64,000 nucleotides of DNA, from contig OX419756.1 in NCBI GenBank assembly GCA_948567375.1, positions 51,598,333 to 51,662,332 of the forward strand, written 5' to 3'. Both the position numbers and the translations under genes were made by a program. Positions 19,539 to 31,483 of this stretch are shown here, in pieces (within the stretch, counting starts at the first letter, position 1; every line of letters begins with the position of its first letter). This DNA is from Lunularia cruciata. Lineage: Eukaryota; Streptophyta; Marchantiopsida; Lunulariales; Lunulariaceae. The notes beneath the pieces are model-generated. The model ran no database searches. It was not told the origin of the DNA and saw only the letters and a program-made list of their open reading frames with translations.

Positions 19539-19851
19539 CTAACTAAGCACCACCCACTAATGTAACTCTAACCAATATAACTACACTAGGGAAAGGGCAA
19601 CCTGTAACCTGCCATCATAACACGCACTCTCACGGTCTGCAAGTCATCACTTCCTGCCTCACCGGAGAGAAACAAAGGTAGTCTGACTAGTCATCACTCC
19701 AGCCTCACCACAGAGAGCACACTAGAGCACCAACGCTCAAAAGTCAAGGCACCTCACACAAACGTGATGCACAAACAAGAAGCAGAGAATGGAGGGGATC
19801 CAATCACAATAAATCTAAACAAAAACCCTCCATCTCATAACACAACACGGG
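19539..19851 (-). other. C leader, no gene recognised
   Basis: About 310 bp between the tandem repeat and the primer-binding site. No open frame of note. It is taken as the 5' untranslated leader of C. Confidence 0.5.
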
Positions 19852-19867
19852 ACTGACTCTGCCACCA
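19852..19867 (-). other. C primer-binding site, tRNA-iMet-like
   Basis: Read on the minus strand, TGGTGGCAGAGTCAG begins two bases after the LTR end. The common plant site TGGTATCAGAGCCAG, complementary to initiator tRNA-Met, differs at three positions. The position next to an LTR end in ...CA supports the call. Confidence 0.7.
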
Positions 19868-19869
19868 TT

Positions 19870-21260
19870 TGGCATTTGACATAAGAGGAGTTTGTATCTA
19901 AGTCCTAAGCTACTAGGATCACCAAGAATGGGATCAAACTGCCTCTCCTAGCCAACACTACATGTGTATAGATAATAGTGGCACAATCACTAGGACAACA
20001 AGTGAGGGTGGACCAGTTGACTAGGGCACCAGTCTAGGAACAAGAGATCTAGGGGTCAAACCCTATTGCGCACAATCTAGCAGGAAAGGTAGATTTTGCC
20101 AACCAATGACCAAAATCTACTCTAAACTAGCTAGCCCTACGCCAGCAAGCTAGCTTGCTGGCCCTTCTAGGCCTTTGTAGCCTCTCATAGCCCACAGCCC
20201 TATGCCTTGAAGCCTCTAAACACCAAAATTCAGCCAAATGAGGTCTTTCTTGTTGCCACTTCGAACCTCCTCCAAAATTGGCAAAACTTCTCCAAATCTA
20301 CGAAAGTCCTCCAAACTAGCAAAACTCTTCCAAATCTGGCCAAACAGCAAAAACTCCTCCAAATATGGCCCAAAATCTGACATAAATCTGACGTAAAATC
20401 TGACATAAACCCTAAAGATGGCTATCCGCCAAATCCCCCGCTAACTTTCCACTCGAGCCAAATTGACAAAATGGGTTTTTCCAAATCACAATTTCATGAG
20501 AAGAGCTTCCCAACTCCACCTTCAATTTGACTTTCTGAGCCCAACTCATAGCAAATTGGTCCTGCCTTCACCTCCTGAGCTCAAAATCACAACACTGCTA
20601 AAAAATTGCTCCTTCTTTGCTTGAAATTTGGCTAGTGCTTCCGCACACCGTCCGCCTAACTGCCAAATCTGCATCACTTGAACAAGCTTCTGCACACTAG
20701 GGAAACACAAAACTTAATTGAGTTACCACGATCCACCGAGCTTGGAGATACCACCAACACTCATAGTTCCTACACCCGATTTCCCCCTGACTTCACTTCT
20801 CTGATGTAATCAAATTGCTTAACACTCTCAACTCAACTCAACTCAACTCAGATCAGTACTTGATCTGTCACTCTATAAACTGCCAACAACTCGGCACTGA
20901 TTATAGTCAAGCCACACCTACTCAAGCATAGAGAATCCAGATGACGCTCGCCAGCCTCTGTCCACCATAGCCAAGAACTCGAAGGCTCAACATCAGAGAA
21001 GTGAGCTCTCTGGAGCTCACTTCAAAACTATACCCCCTGGACTTGAGCTAGCACTGAAACCCTAACGGTCCCGCTGACGGCACACTCAATGGTGCGAACA
21101 GGGCAAAGTGACGGTGGGCCCTACCGTGAAGTCCATACCCTGAACACCAAATCAGACTGTCGGAAAGTAGTCCCTAAGAAACTGCTAAAATAACTCTTAC
21201 TACTATCACTGGAACTCCAATGTCCGAGCAACTAGATGCGGAACTACAAATGGCGTGACA
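19870..21260 (-). repeat. 5' LTR of C
   Basis: About 1391 bp. On the minus strand it starts TGTCACGCCATTTG at 21260 and ends AAATGCCA at 19870. The left border is fixed by the primer site and the right border by the return of B3 sequence (TCAAACACAT) at 21261. It contains a short run of CAACT repeats near 20840. The second LTR is not in the window, so age cannot be read from LTR divergence. Confidence 0.75.
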
Positions 21261-23624
21261 TCAAACACATAGAATGAAGATCAAGGCTACGGAATCTAAC
21301 ATCCAACAAGCACATTGACTTGCACTTCAAAATTCTCCACACACTCACAAACACAAGCACAAAGTTGATACTCATAATCAAGCTCAAGCAACGAGCATTG
21401 CTTCATAGCACTTCACTTTATCTATTCTCAGAATTATGAGCACTAAACAACATTTGATTGCGAATGCCACTTTTAAATAGTAAGCAATTGATAGTTCTAA
21501 CAACTATACCATTCTATATAACAACTCTTCTAACCTATAGATCTGAAATGACAATGCACCTCTTCATATCAGCCTCTTCATATCTCAAAACTATTACTAA
21601 TCCAATCCGATGTCTACTTCGTCATCGGTTTTCAAACCCGGACCCGAAGTAAATTTACTTCCTACTACTCTATCTTCGGGTTTCACAACTTCTAATTCTT
21701 CTACCAGATCTAGCAATTCTCTTTCCTGATCTGAAATTCCACTAGTGGGTAATCTATCCAACTCCTTATCTCTAGACCCACTCTTCTCTAATGTCCCTAT
21801 CGCTAACTCCAAAGTCATATGTACTCCTACTTCATCTACTTCGGGTTTTTCTCTTACATCCTTCCAAAGTTTGTCTATCTCCAACTTTACTAAGTCTTAT
21901 CCAATCATAATATTATCTTCTACTTCTAATATCTTCCTATCTACACAAGTTCTTAAACTGATCAACAAGGCATTTAATTCTGTATCTTGTGCCTGTCTTC
22001 GCCTTGTCTAGTGCACCAACAACTTCAACTCATGCAGCCTTGTCTCTTCAATCCGAACACTGGCCTCTGTAATTAGCATCGCGTTCATCCTGAGGAAAAT
22101 CTCCTTCAATGGCTCCAATTGCATCTTTCTTTCTCACTCCCGATCTGCAAGCCAATCCTCTCTATACATCGCCAACTCCGCTTTGAATTCGGCTTTCACC
22201 GTTTCTTTCTCCTTCTCCTTCTGTTCAATCTTCTCCTCTTGATTACGAAGTAACTCTCGTAATCTATCTTCTTCCCTATATCTTACTGCCAACTCCCTCT
22301 GCCAGAGTTGCTTCTTCTCTTCTATGCTCTCCATCACTCTATCGAGCTCTTGTTCCTTTGCTGCTACCCTCGCCATAGCATGGATAAGTTCTTATCTTGA
22401 ATCAGCAGATTGCTGCTTCAAAATCTTGTACTCTGCTACTTGTCTCTCCCTCGCTATGTCATTCTTCTTAACAAGTTCCTCTTGATACATCACTTCTCTC
22501 TTCAAGCCTTCAATAACTTGATTCTTCACTACTGCCTCCTCTCGCGGTACTTCCCTTTCCTCCTCACCTCGGATTATAATCTTCTTTAACTTCGAGTTCT
22601 CTTCTTCTAATCTTGTCAACACCTGCAAAATAGTCTTCACCTCTAGACAAGTCGGCTGCATCTCCTTCTTCTTGTGCTCCAACTTCACCAGCAATGGACA
22701 CCCAATCTCCCACAGGTACTCCACTCCATCACTCGCAACTACCTCCTCCTTTGTAGCAATCTCCCTTCTCACTTCTTGTTCTCCCGATACTCGCCTTTGT
22801 CTCTGCAGTCTTCATATTGAAATCAATGCCTCACTTCCCGAGCTAGCGTTCCCTTCTTCCTTTGCCTTACTCGGACCCGCTTCACACTTTGCCTTGCGTC
22901 TTGAATAGACTCCTCTTTGAATTGCGATCTTCTTCTCTTGGGGCTCAGGTATATCGTCCTCCAACTTTGTGTTGTCCTCTGGCTCAAGCTCCGCCTGAAC
23001 TTCTTCTTCCTCCTCCACAACAGCTGGTATTGACGTCATTTCTCCACCTTCATTGCTGTCGCTACTTGTATCCCCACTTTGCAGCATTAGCTCTAGTTCC
23101 TTCAATAGCTTGCACTCGGCTTCACCTCCCGAGTCTTTGTCTTCTAACGCGATCACCACCATGCCTCTCCTTGGGTTTCATCTCTTGGTCTTCCAAGGCC
23201 TTGTCTTTTCTTTGGCTTTGCACTGCCGACTTTGCTGCTTTGACTTTGGAGTACTCACTTCTATTTCCACACTCTTCCCCGTCTTTGCATAGTACTTGTC
23301 TGTGCTCCGGATTTGAAGGATATACTGTTGCTCCTCTACGTTGCTTCTCTTCTCAAGTCGGGATGGAAGTGTGACACCATTCAATTTCGCTCTGCCAAGT
23401 TGAGCAAATTTAACCCGAGGTAAAAGTGTGCTGCAAATGGCATGATGTAATGTGGAGGTGACTTATCACGTAGATTCTAAACCATTTGTCGTGTCCTTCC
23501 ATGGAAGCACCTCGCCCAATTGATTGGTTCTCCTTCAAACAGTTTGTGAAAGAACACCACTTGGTGTTTCATCACATACATCATCCTCTCCGGCTTCAGG
23601 ATTGCCATGAGAGCACTCACAATC

Positions 23625-24317
23625 TGTAACACCCATTTGTGCATGTGTGTGGTATTGTGATATTTAGCTTGGTATTACAAGTACTTAAAAGATATTATTT
23701 AAATAGAGATAAAGGATGGTTCTATATAAGTCATGGTTAGCTAAATTTATTCATAGCTAAGATAGAGGGGATCTTACTTTAGAGGAAGTAGAAAAGATGA
23801 GCACCACTATTTTGGATTTTAGTGTGTTGACTTGGTATTATTCCTAGGTGTTTGGCTTTGAGGAAAGAGTTGAGAACTCTTGGGCCCACAAGCCTTTTTG
23901 TTTTGGATTCTTCTATAGTCCAAGGATAGCCCATGTGAAGGAATCCTTGACTTAGTGGTTGGGTCAAGATAAGACCACATGCTTAGGGGAATATGCCCAT
24001 GTGAATGGATATTCCTTTCTACTTTTTGACTTTACTTGACTTTTAGTCTAGTAACTTGAGTTACAACGGTAATTAGTAGCTTTGGTACGTAACTATTTCA
24101 CAAGTATATAAACAAGGGGTGAGAGAGGTACTCATCAACCTTTCTTTTGCAACTATCTCTCTCTCATTGAGTTCTCTAGTGAGCAATGTCTTGAGTCTTG
24201 GAGTGTAAGCCTTGGAGGACTATGATGGAGTTTGGATTCCTTGCCTTCTTAGTCCATGGTGCGCTACCATAATAGCCATCAAAGGTTCATCTTGAGTGAG
24301 AGACAGGCTGGTTCACA
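23625..24317 (+). repeat. 5' LTR of A4
   Basis: 693 bp, TGTAACACC to GGTTCACA, followed by the primer-binding site TTTTTGGTTCCGTTGCCGAG. It has the family-A TATATAAAC box. Confidence 0.9.
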
Positions 24318-27300
24318 TTTTTGGTTCCGTTGCCGAGACCTCTCTAGAAGGCAAGATAATGTTCCGCGTTCAATTCTACATAAGGCAGAAGGAGGCTATG
24401 AGAGCTCACTTGGAGAGAACATTAGGAGAGGAGAGGGCTGAACTTATGTTAGAGAACCAAGATCCATTTTTTTACCCTGTAGTTCATTATGATGTCTTTG
24501 AGGTGATTTTGTACATCTTGTACACATGAGAGGAATTGGAGAGATTGTGTGAGGTGGATTGCTGATTTTGGGGATTAAGCTGATTTTGGGCAAAATCTCA
24601 AGTTTGAGATCTGGACTTCAAATTTCTACACATGATAGCTTGGGTTGTCCTTCAGTTAGCACACTTGAAATTATTGAGAGAGCTACTATGCCCATTGGGC
24701 TAGAATTTTTGAAAATTGATAGGGTAAAGTGCTCACGCAATTGCATGCTGTCTGCAAAATTGTATAGAGTCTGCCATTTCTTTAATTTTCAATGAATTGT
24801 CGTGAAAATTTCCAAGAAAATTTAGTGCATTATATCCTATCTGCTACGACAAAAAATTAGAGAGAGATCGTTCTTGTGCAGGGAGTTATGAGTTTTTGAA
24901 GTGAGGGGGGTGGTTTTGAGACCAAATCTGAAATATGTGTGCTGAATAGAAAGGTGTCTAGGCCAAATGGCTCTATGAAAAGATCTAAAATTTTTCAGGG
25001 AGGGACGCCCTAGAGTTTTGATTAAGTGTGAAAAATTTCATAGGACTGTGACATACACGTTGGGAGATTTGAGTGACATTGTGAGGAAGGGTCAATTCTG
25101 CAGAGTGGAGATCTCATGCATGAGGAGTTTGAAATCAACAAAAAGCATGTTTGAGTGTTTAGATTCATCTTGGGAACATAGAGTGTCATCAAGAGTGGAA
25201 ATTGAGATTATGCAAGGTTCCCTAAGGGTTTGAGGTGATTGTAGGGGTGGATTTTTAGGAAAAGAGAGTTTACAATAGAATTTGAAGAGAGTGTTGAGAG
25301 GATCCAGAAACCTACACCACTTGGAGGAAAGAGTGAGTCTAAGTGCTTTCTATGTGGAGAGAAGGGACATAAGGCAAGTTCATGTCCATTGACCTTTGAG
25401 AGCAAGAGATTGAGGGAAAGGAGAGGCTTACTTGAGTTGGGTTTGAATGTTGGACCTTCTTCACCAAGATTAGGAGGGAGAAGATCTAAGACCAAGGAGT
25501 TGTGTGAGGTTTGTGGAGTGGAAGGACTTCCAAAAGGACATGAGTGTAGTGGAGTAAAAGCACTTTTGGAGACTTTGGTGAAGGATCTTGGAGAGAGTCT
25601 TAGTACAGCTATAGAAATACTACCACCTTCATCAACTAATTCTCAAGATTAGTGATGGAGATAATCTTTCAACTTATGGATAAACTATCTCAAGATCAAT
25701 GTGGTGCAACTATGGGAGAAGAGAGAGGTAGATCAGAATGTAGGGGGAGGGCCTAGGAGTTATGGAAAATATCCATATAGATAAGGCCAACCAGCCAACA
25801 ATTTCAATGATAGAAATTGTTTTGGTTGTGGAGGAAGAGGTTATATTCAAAGGAATTGCCCAAATTCCACTTACCATGGAGGAAGGGGTTATGAGGGAGC
25901 CAATAGAGGGAAAGAGGGAGGTAGTGAAACCCAAGTGGCTCCTAATCCCAACAAACGTAAGGGGATAGCATCCATAGATGTGGTTGAGAGCAAGTATGAG
26001 AAGGGAGAGTGCTCAAACTCCAAGGGTCTTAATTTGGAGCTTTTGGCACAAGAGAAGAAGAGAGCTCATTTTGCAGAGGGTGTTCATTCTTCTCAAGGAT
26101 TCACTCCAAGCAAGGATACTCCTATGTCTACTAGGAGCACTCAAAACCTCAACACCATCAACAACAAAGACTCCAAGGAAGAAGTTGGGGATGGAGGACT
26201 TCTTGATCTCAAAGCAACAATAGAACTACAATGTGTTGGAGGATGTTGGTAGTCACAAGGCTAACATCACAATGGGCCAATTGATTGGTTTGAACCCTAC
26301 CTTGAGAAAGAAGCTTAGAGGTGGTTTGAGTTCTACAAGGAGCAAGAGGAAGAAGAAGGCAAAAGTTCAAGTATCAATGGGGGTGGTGGATGCCAAGCCA
26401 ACACCATGGGAGGCTTGTGAATATGCCTCCAAGATTGATGTGAGAGTGAATGGTCACAACATCAAGGATGCATTGGTTGATGGAGGATCAGCAGTAAATG
26501 CCATGTCAGAAAGGTTGATGAAGAAGTTGGGTATGATACCCTCAAGACCTTCAACATTTGTGGTGAGCATGGCAAACAAGCAACAAGTTTGACCAAAAGG
26601 AGTGATGGATAAAGTGGTAGTTTCAGTTATAGGAGTTCAAAATCTCATGACTTTCCAAGTCTTGAAGGATTCAAGCTATGACTTACTTCTTGGGAGGCCA
26701 TGGTTGAGAGCAACACGCACAACTAATTGATGGCACAAAGGGTACTTGAGGATTGGGCCATCAAACCATAGAGTCACAGTTCCTGTGACTAACACCACCA
26801 ACACTTCACATTCAAATACACCATCTTCTAATTATTGGGAATCAAATTCTGAAGAAGGAGCTTCAATTGTGGATACAAGCATGGAAGAGGAGACCTCCAC
26901 GGAGGAAGATGAATCTGAATTTGATTCAGATGTGTATCCTTTGTGTGCTATGGATTTTTCACTTAAGCCAGAGGTTTTGAATACCCAGACAAATCACCAT
27001 TGACACTTGAGGAGGTGGAGAGAAGGTTAGCTACCCTCAAGTATGGCCAAAATGTTACCAAGGAGGAGAAGGTGACATTTGAGGAGATTTTCCGCAAGTT
27101 CATCCATGTGTTTGCTTTTCGTTACAAGGATTTGAAGGAAGTCACCTTGGAAGAGCACAAGATAGAGGTGGAGTCACATGCAAGACCAATCTGCCAAAAC
27201 CAACGTCGCATTAGCCCACCAATATCTTTGGTTGTGAAGGAGGAGATTGATAAGCTCAAGGAGGCTGGATTTATCTTTGAGGTAGAGAATTCAGAATGGG

Positions 27301-27687
27301 TGTCTCTAATTGTCATTGTGAAGAAAAAAAATGGCAAGCTTTGGGTATGTGTGGATTACAAGAAGCTCAATGCTGTTACCAAGAAGGACTACTACCCATT
27401 GCCATTCATTGATGAGATCTTGGAGGAGGTTGCAGGTCATGAGAGGTACAGTTTTGGAGATGGTAATAGTGGATATAACCAAATCAAGATTGCACCAAAG
27501 CATCAACAACTCACCACATTCACCACACCTTGGGGAACTTACGGTTTCAAGGTCATGCCTTTTGGGCTTTGCAATGCTCCAGCCATATTCCAATGGTTCA
27601 TGAACAAGGTATTTGAACCTTTCATTGGGAAATTTGTGAGACTTCATTGATGACTTTTGTGTCTATGGAAGCAAGGAGGAGCACTTT

Positions 27688-30600
27688 TGTGGTGCCCACA
27701 TTTTCTTTTTTCAAAATAAAGAAGAAGAAGTGTATAGAGAAGTCGGATTGCACTTGTATGGCCGAAGAAGGCGAAGAAAATTGTCTTTGGGATGAAACCC
27801 GAAGTAAAGTGACTTCGGGTCATAAGGCAAAGTACTCGGAAATGCCCTATCAGCATACAATACGAAGTAAATTGTCTTCGGATTGGGGGGAGCTCAACCC
27901 GAGGCAAAGACAGTCTAACAACCTTTTGTTGGGGCGAGAAATTCAAGAAGGGGCCGTTTCAAAACTGGCTGCTCATACGCGCAAAGGTTGATTAACAGTG
28001 AGAGGTGCATGTTGGAGGTGTGATTTCTCGGTAGAAACTCAAAGTGACAAAAGACGAAGAAGTGCAACTCTAGAAAAATCGAAACTACAATGACAAAATG
28101 TCGAGCAATTTTCCTTTGCCGTTGAGGAGTCGTCTTGCAGGTGATCGGGGAAGGGGAAATAAAGTTGGACTTCGGTTAGTGCGCAAGGGAGAAGTCGCGA
28201 GAGAGAAATCGAGAGATAGTAAGAAAGCAGAAGAGATGGGAGGAAGGAAGAAAAACTCTGAATTTGTAGTGAGAAATCATGCAATTTGGAGATTAGATGT
28301 AGTAGCGAGGATCAAAGTCTTGAGCCGACTTCGGATCACCTTTCTAGCATGGAATTGGAACGTAAGTTTTCGAGGATTCATGATAGAAATCATCGAGAGT
28401 AAGTGTCTCGATGGTCCCGAGGAAGAAGGGAAGAGAGGAAATCCGGCTCGCTGGACAGAGTCGGATTGGAGACTCGTACTCGGGAAGGAGGCAAGTTCGG
28501 AGCAGGGAGCCACGTTCTTGGGGAAAGGAGAGATAGCCCAAGAAACGCAGGAGGTGAGAGATGCCTTCTCCTCAAAGAGAACAAAGAATGGGTACAAGGT
28601 AGAAAGTTACAAAGATCCTGTCAAGAGAGGAATTGTGAGTGCTTTGATGGCAATCCTGAAGCCGGAGAGAACAACTTATGTGATGAAACACCAAGCGGTG
28701 TTCTTTCACAAATTGTTTGCAGGAGAATCAATTAATTGGGCAAGGTGTTTTCATAGGAGAACGAGGCAGATGGTGTGGAATCTGCGGGATAAGTCGCCTC
28801 CACACTACATCGTGCCATTTGCAGCACATTTCTACCTCGGGTTGAATTTGCTCAATTTGGCGGAGCGCAATAGAATGGTGTCTCATTTCCATCCTGACTT
28901 GAGAAGAGAAGTCAACGTAGAGGAGCAGCAATACATTCTCCAAATCCGGAGCACGGACGACTACTACGCGAAGACAGGGAAAAACGTGGAGGTCGTGGTA
29001 AGTACCCCGACGAAGAAGAGAACTCGGCACACCGAATCCGAAGAAAACAAGAAACCTTGGAAGATGCAGAAAAATAACCCAAGGCGAGGAATGGTGGTGA
29101 TTGAGTCAGAAGATAAAGACTCAGAAGGCGAGGCCGAGCTCAAGACGGAGGACTCGGAACGTGAGGAGGAACCTAAGCTAACACTGCAAAGCGGAGATAC
29201 TAGCAATGACAGTGAAGACGGTGGAGAAATGACCTTGGCACCAGCGGCTGAAGAATACAAAGAAGAAGTACAAGCCGACTGGAAGACGAAGTACCGGTGC
29301 TCGAGGAGAAGAAGATCGCAGTATAGCGAGGAGTTCGCTCGAGACATAAGGCAAAGTGTGAGACGGGGCCGAGTAAAGTGGAGGAAGAGGCAGAAGAGAG
29401 CACGGGTAGTGAGGCATCAATCCCAATACGAAGACTTTAGAGAAGAAGGCGTGTATCAGGAGAACATGAGGAGAAACAAGAAATTACTCCTCGGGAGGAA
29501 GAAGTTGCCAGTGAGGGAGTAGAGTACCTGCAAGAGGTAGTGTGCCCGCTATTGGTGAAGTTGGAGCAGAAGAAGAAGGAGATGCAGTCGACTTGTCCAG
29601 AAGTAAAGACTGTATTGCAAGAGGTAGCAAGATTAGAAGAGGAGAACTCGGAGTTGAAGAGGAGTATAACCCGAGGTGAGAAGGAGAGAGAAGTACTGCG
29701 AGCAGAAGCAGTAGAGAGGAGTCAGGTAATCGAAGACCTGAAGAGAGAAGTGAGCTATCGAGAGGATCTTGCGAGGAAGAGTGACATTGCAAGGAAGAGA
29801 CAGGTAGCAGAGCACGAAATCTTGAAGCAGCAGTTTGCTGATTCAAGAGTAGAGCTTATCCATGCTATGGCGAGGGTAGCATCAAAGGAACAAGAGCTCA
29901 ATTGAGTGATGGAGAGTATGGAGGAGAAGAAGCAACTCTGGCAAAGAGAGTTGTCTGTGCGGTATAGAGAAGAAGAGAGATTACGAGAGTTACTTCGTAA
30001 TCAGGAAGAGAAAGTTGTACAAAAGGAGAAAGAGAAGGAAGCGGTGAAGGCTGAGTTCAAGGAAGAGTTGGCGATGTATAGAGAGGAATGGCTTGCAGAT
30101 TGGGAATGAGAACAAAAGACAAGATTGGAGCCATTGAAGGAGATAGTCCTCAGAGTGAAAGCAATGTTAAGTACAGAAGCCAGCGTTCAAATTGAAGAAG
30201 CGCGACTGCCCGAGTTGAAGTTGTTGGTGCAGGAGATGAGGCGAAGACAAGCAAAGGACACATAGATGAATGCCTTGTTAATCAAACTAAGAACTCGTGT
30301 AGATAGAAAGGTGTTAGAAGTAGAGGATAACATTTCAATTAGATTAGACTTAGTGAAAATAGAGTTAGAAAAGCTTTGGAAAGATGTTAAGGCAAAACCC
30401 AAAGTAGATAACATAGGAATCCAAATGTCTTTGGAGTTGCCCTCAGAGACATTAGAGAAGAGTGGGTCAAAAGATGAAAAGTTAGATAGATTACCCACTA
30501 GTGCAATTTCAGATCAGGAAAGAGAATTGCTAGATCTGGTCAAAGAAGTAGGAGATGTGAAACCCGAGGAAAATGTAGTAGGAAGTAAGATTACTTTGGG

Positions 30601-31295
30601 TTCGGGTTTGAAAGCCGAGGAAGAAGTAGACATTGGATCGGATTAGTAACCGATTTGAGATTTGAAGGGGCAGATATGAAGAGGTGCATTGTCATTTTGG
30701 ATTTGCAAGTTAGAACAGTTGTTGTAGAACGATATAGTTGTTAGAACTATCGATTTGTTTACTACTTAAGAGTAGCATTCGCATAGAATTTTTGTTCAGT
30801 GCTCATTATTTTTGAGAATAGATAAAGCAAAGTGCTGTGAAGCAATGCTCGTCGCTTGAGCTTGATTCCAAGTACCAATTTTGCAATTGTATTTGTGAAT
30901 GTTTGGAGAAATTTGAAGTGCAGTACGAAGTTGATGTGAAGCAATTTCAATCGAGGAAGTTGTGCCTTCAGTGGACGGGTGGAACACAATTCTGAGGTAA
31001 AGTTGTTTTGCAGTGAAGTGCCATTTTTGGGAGAGCCTGAATCATCACAATCAAGATTGTTTGGAAAGATTCGATGGAGTTGTGATTAAGGAGTGTGAAT
31101 TTGTGACAAGACTGCGAGTCAGTGCTTGTTACTCTCTTCTGGGTGTGGTTTCTACCTGAGAGATTAAAGACACAACCAAGAAGGACTACATGTTACTATT
31201 TGACTTTGTATTTGGACATTTCTGACTCGTATCTCTGCGGGAACGAACTTTACTTACCCAATTACCGCAAAAGTGATATTTGCCGGGTTGTCACA
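27688..31295 (+). mobile_element. B2: full-length family-B unit
   Basis: 3608 bp from TGTGGTGCCCACATTTTC to CCGGGTTGTCACA, in the RT region of A4, with a perfect 5-bp duplication ACTTT (27683-27687 and 31296-31300). No second LTR pair, primer-binding site or pol gene was seen inside. It holds the best preserved B protein region (28098-30645). With TG...CA ends and a 5-bp duplication, it is best read as a giant solo LTR with its own gene, or as a non-autonomous LTR-type element. Confidence 0.85.
28098..30645 (+). pseudogene. B2: family-B protein region (N-terminal domain plus coiled coil)
   Basis: Coding-like region running almost the whole length of B2, broken at a small number of places. 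From the start MSSNFPLPLRSRLAGDRG it has an N-terminal domain of about 300 residues (WTESDWRLVLG, GYKVESYKDPVKRGIVSALM, FAGESINWARCFH, PFAAHFYLGLNLL). A charged, low-complexity, partly acidic linker follows, then about 200 residues of heptad-like coiled coil (LVKLEQKKKEM, EEENSELKRS, REVSYREDLARK) and an acidic tail. The layout of the N-terminal domain recalls the plant 'putative plant transposon protein' family, by eye only. No enzyme motif was recognised. Confidence 0.65.
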
Positions 31296-31483
31296 ACTTT
31301 CAGCACCTAATCAAAGTCATGCAACGCTTGGATGAGGCAAATGCATCACACAACCCAGAGAAGTGCATTTTTGGATGTGAAGAAGGTCTACTTTTGGGGC
31401 ACATCATCTCCAAGGATGGAATAGCAGTTGATCCTAAGAAGGTGAGGAAAACCTCCTTCCATTCCCTTCAAGCTTGATAAAGG

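Larger units (their letters stand above)
15751..21260 (-). mobile_element. C: gypsy-type element carrying a DNA methyltransferase (fossil)
   Basis: A reverse-strand element of about 5.5 kb, visibly richer in GC than its neighbours. From its 5' end (right) it shows an LTR (19870-21260), a primer site, a leader, gag, protease, cytosine-5 DNA methyltransferase and the beginning of reverse transcriptase, where it stops at 15751 against A1. It is broken, with several breaks, and has no 3' part here. It lies against the 3' region of reverse B3, so it probably inserted there. The RT segment (FAFSMKDLGALKGPG, then FQRPYRYS) is Ty3/gypsy-like. DNA methyltransferases in LTR elements have been reported in dinoflagellates and a charophyte alga. 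I recall no report for seed plants. Confidence 0.85.

Noticed and set aside
15741-21260. A1 and C as one chimeric element
   Set aside because: They lie on opposite strands, differ in composition and are both truncated at the border, so they are two elements brought together.
22862-23374. Plus-strand Leu/Ser-rich open frames in B3, B4 and C regions
   Set aside because: They are antisense shadows of the charged and coiled-coil coding regions on the minus strand.
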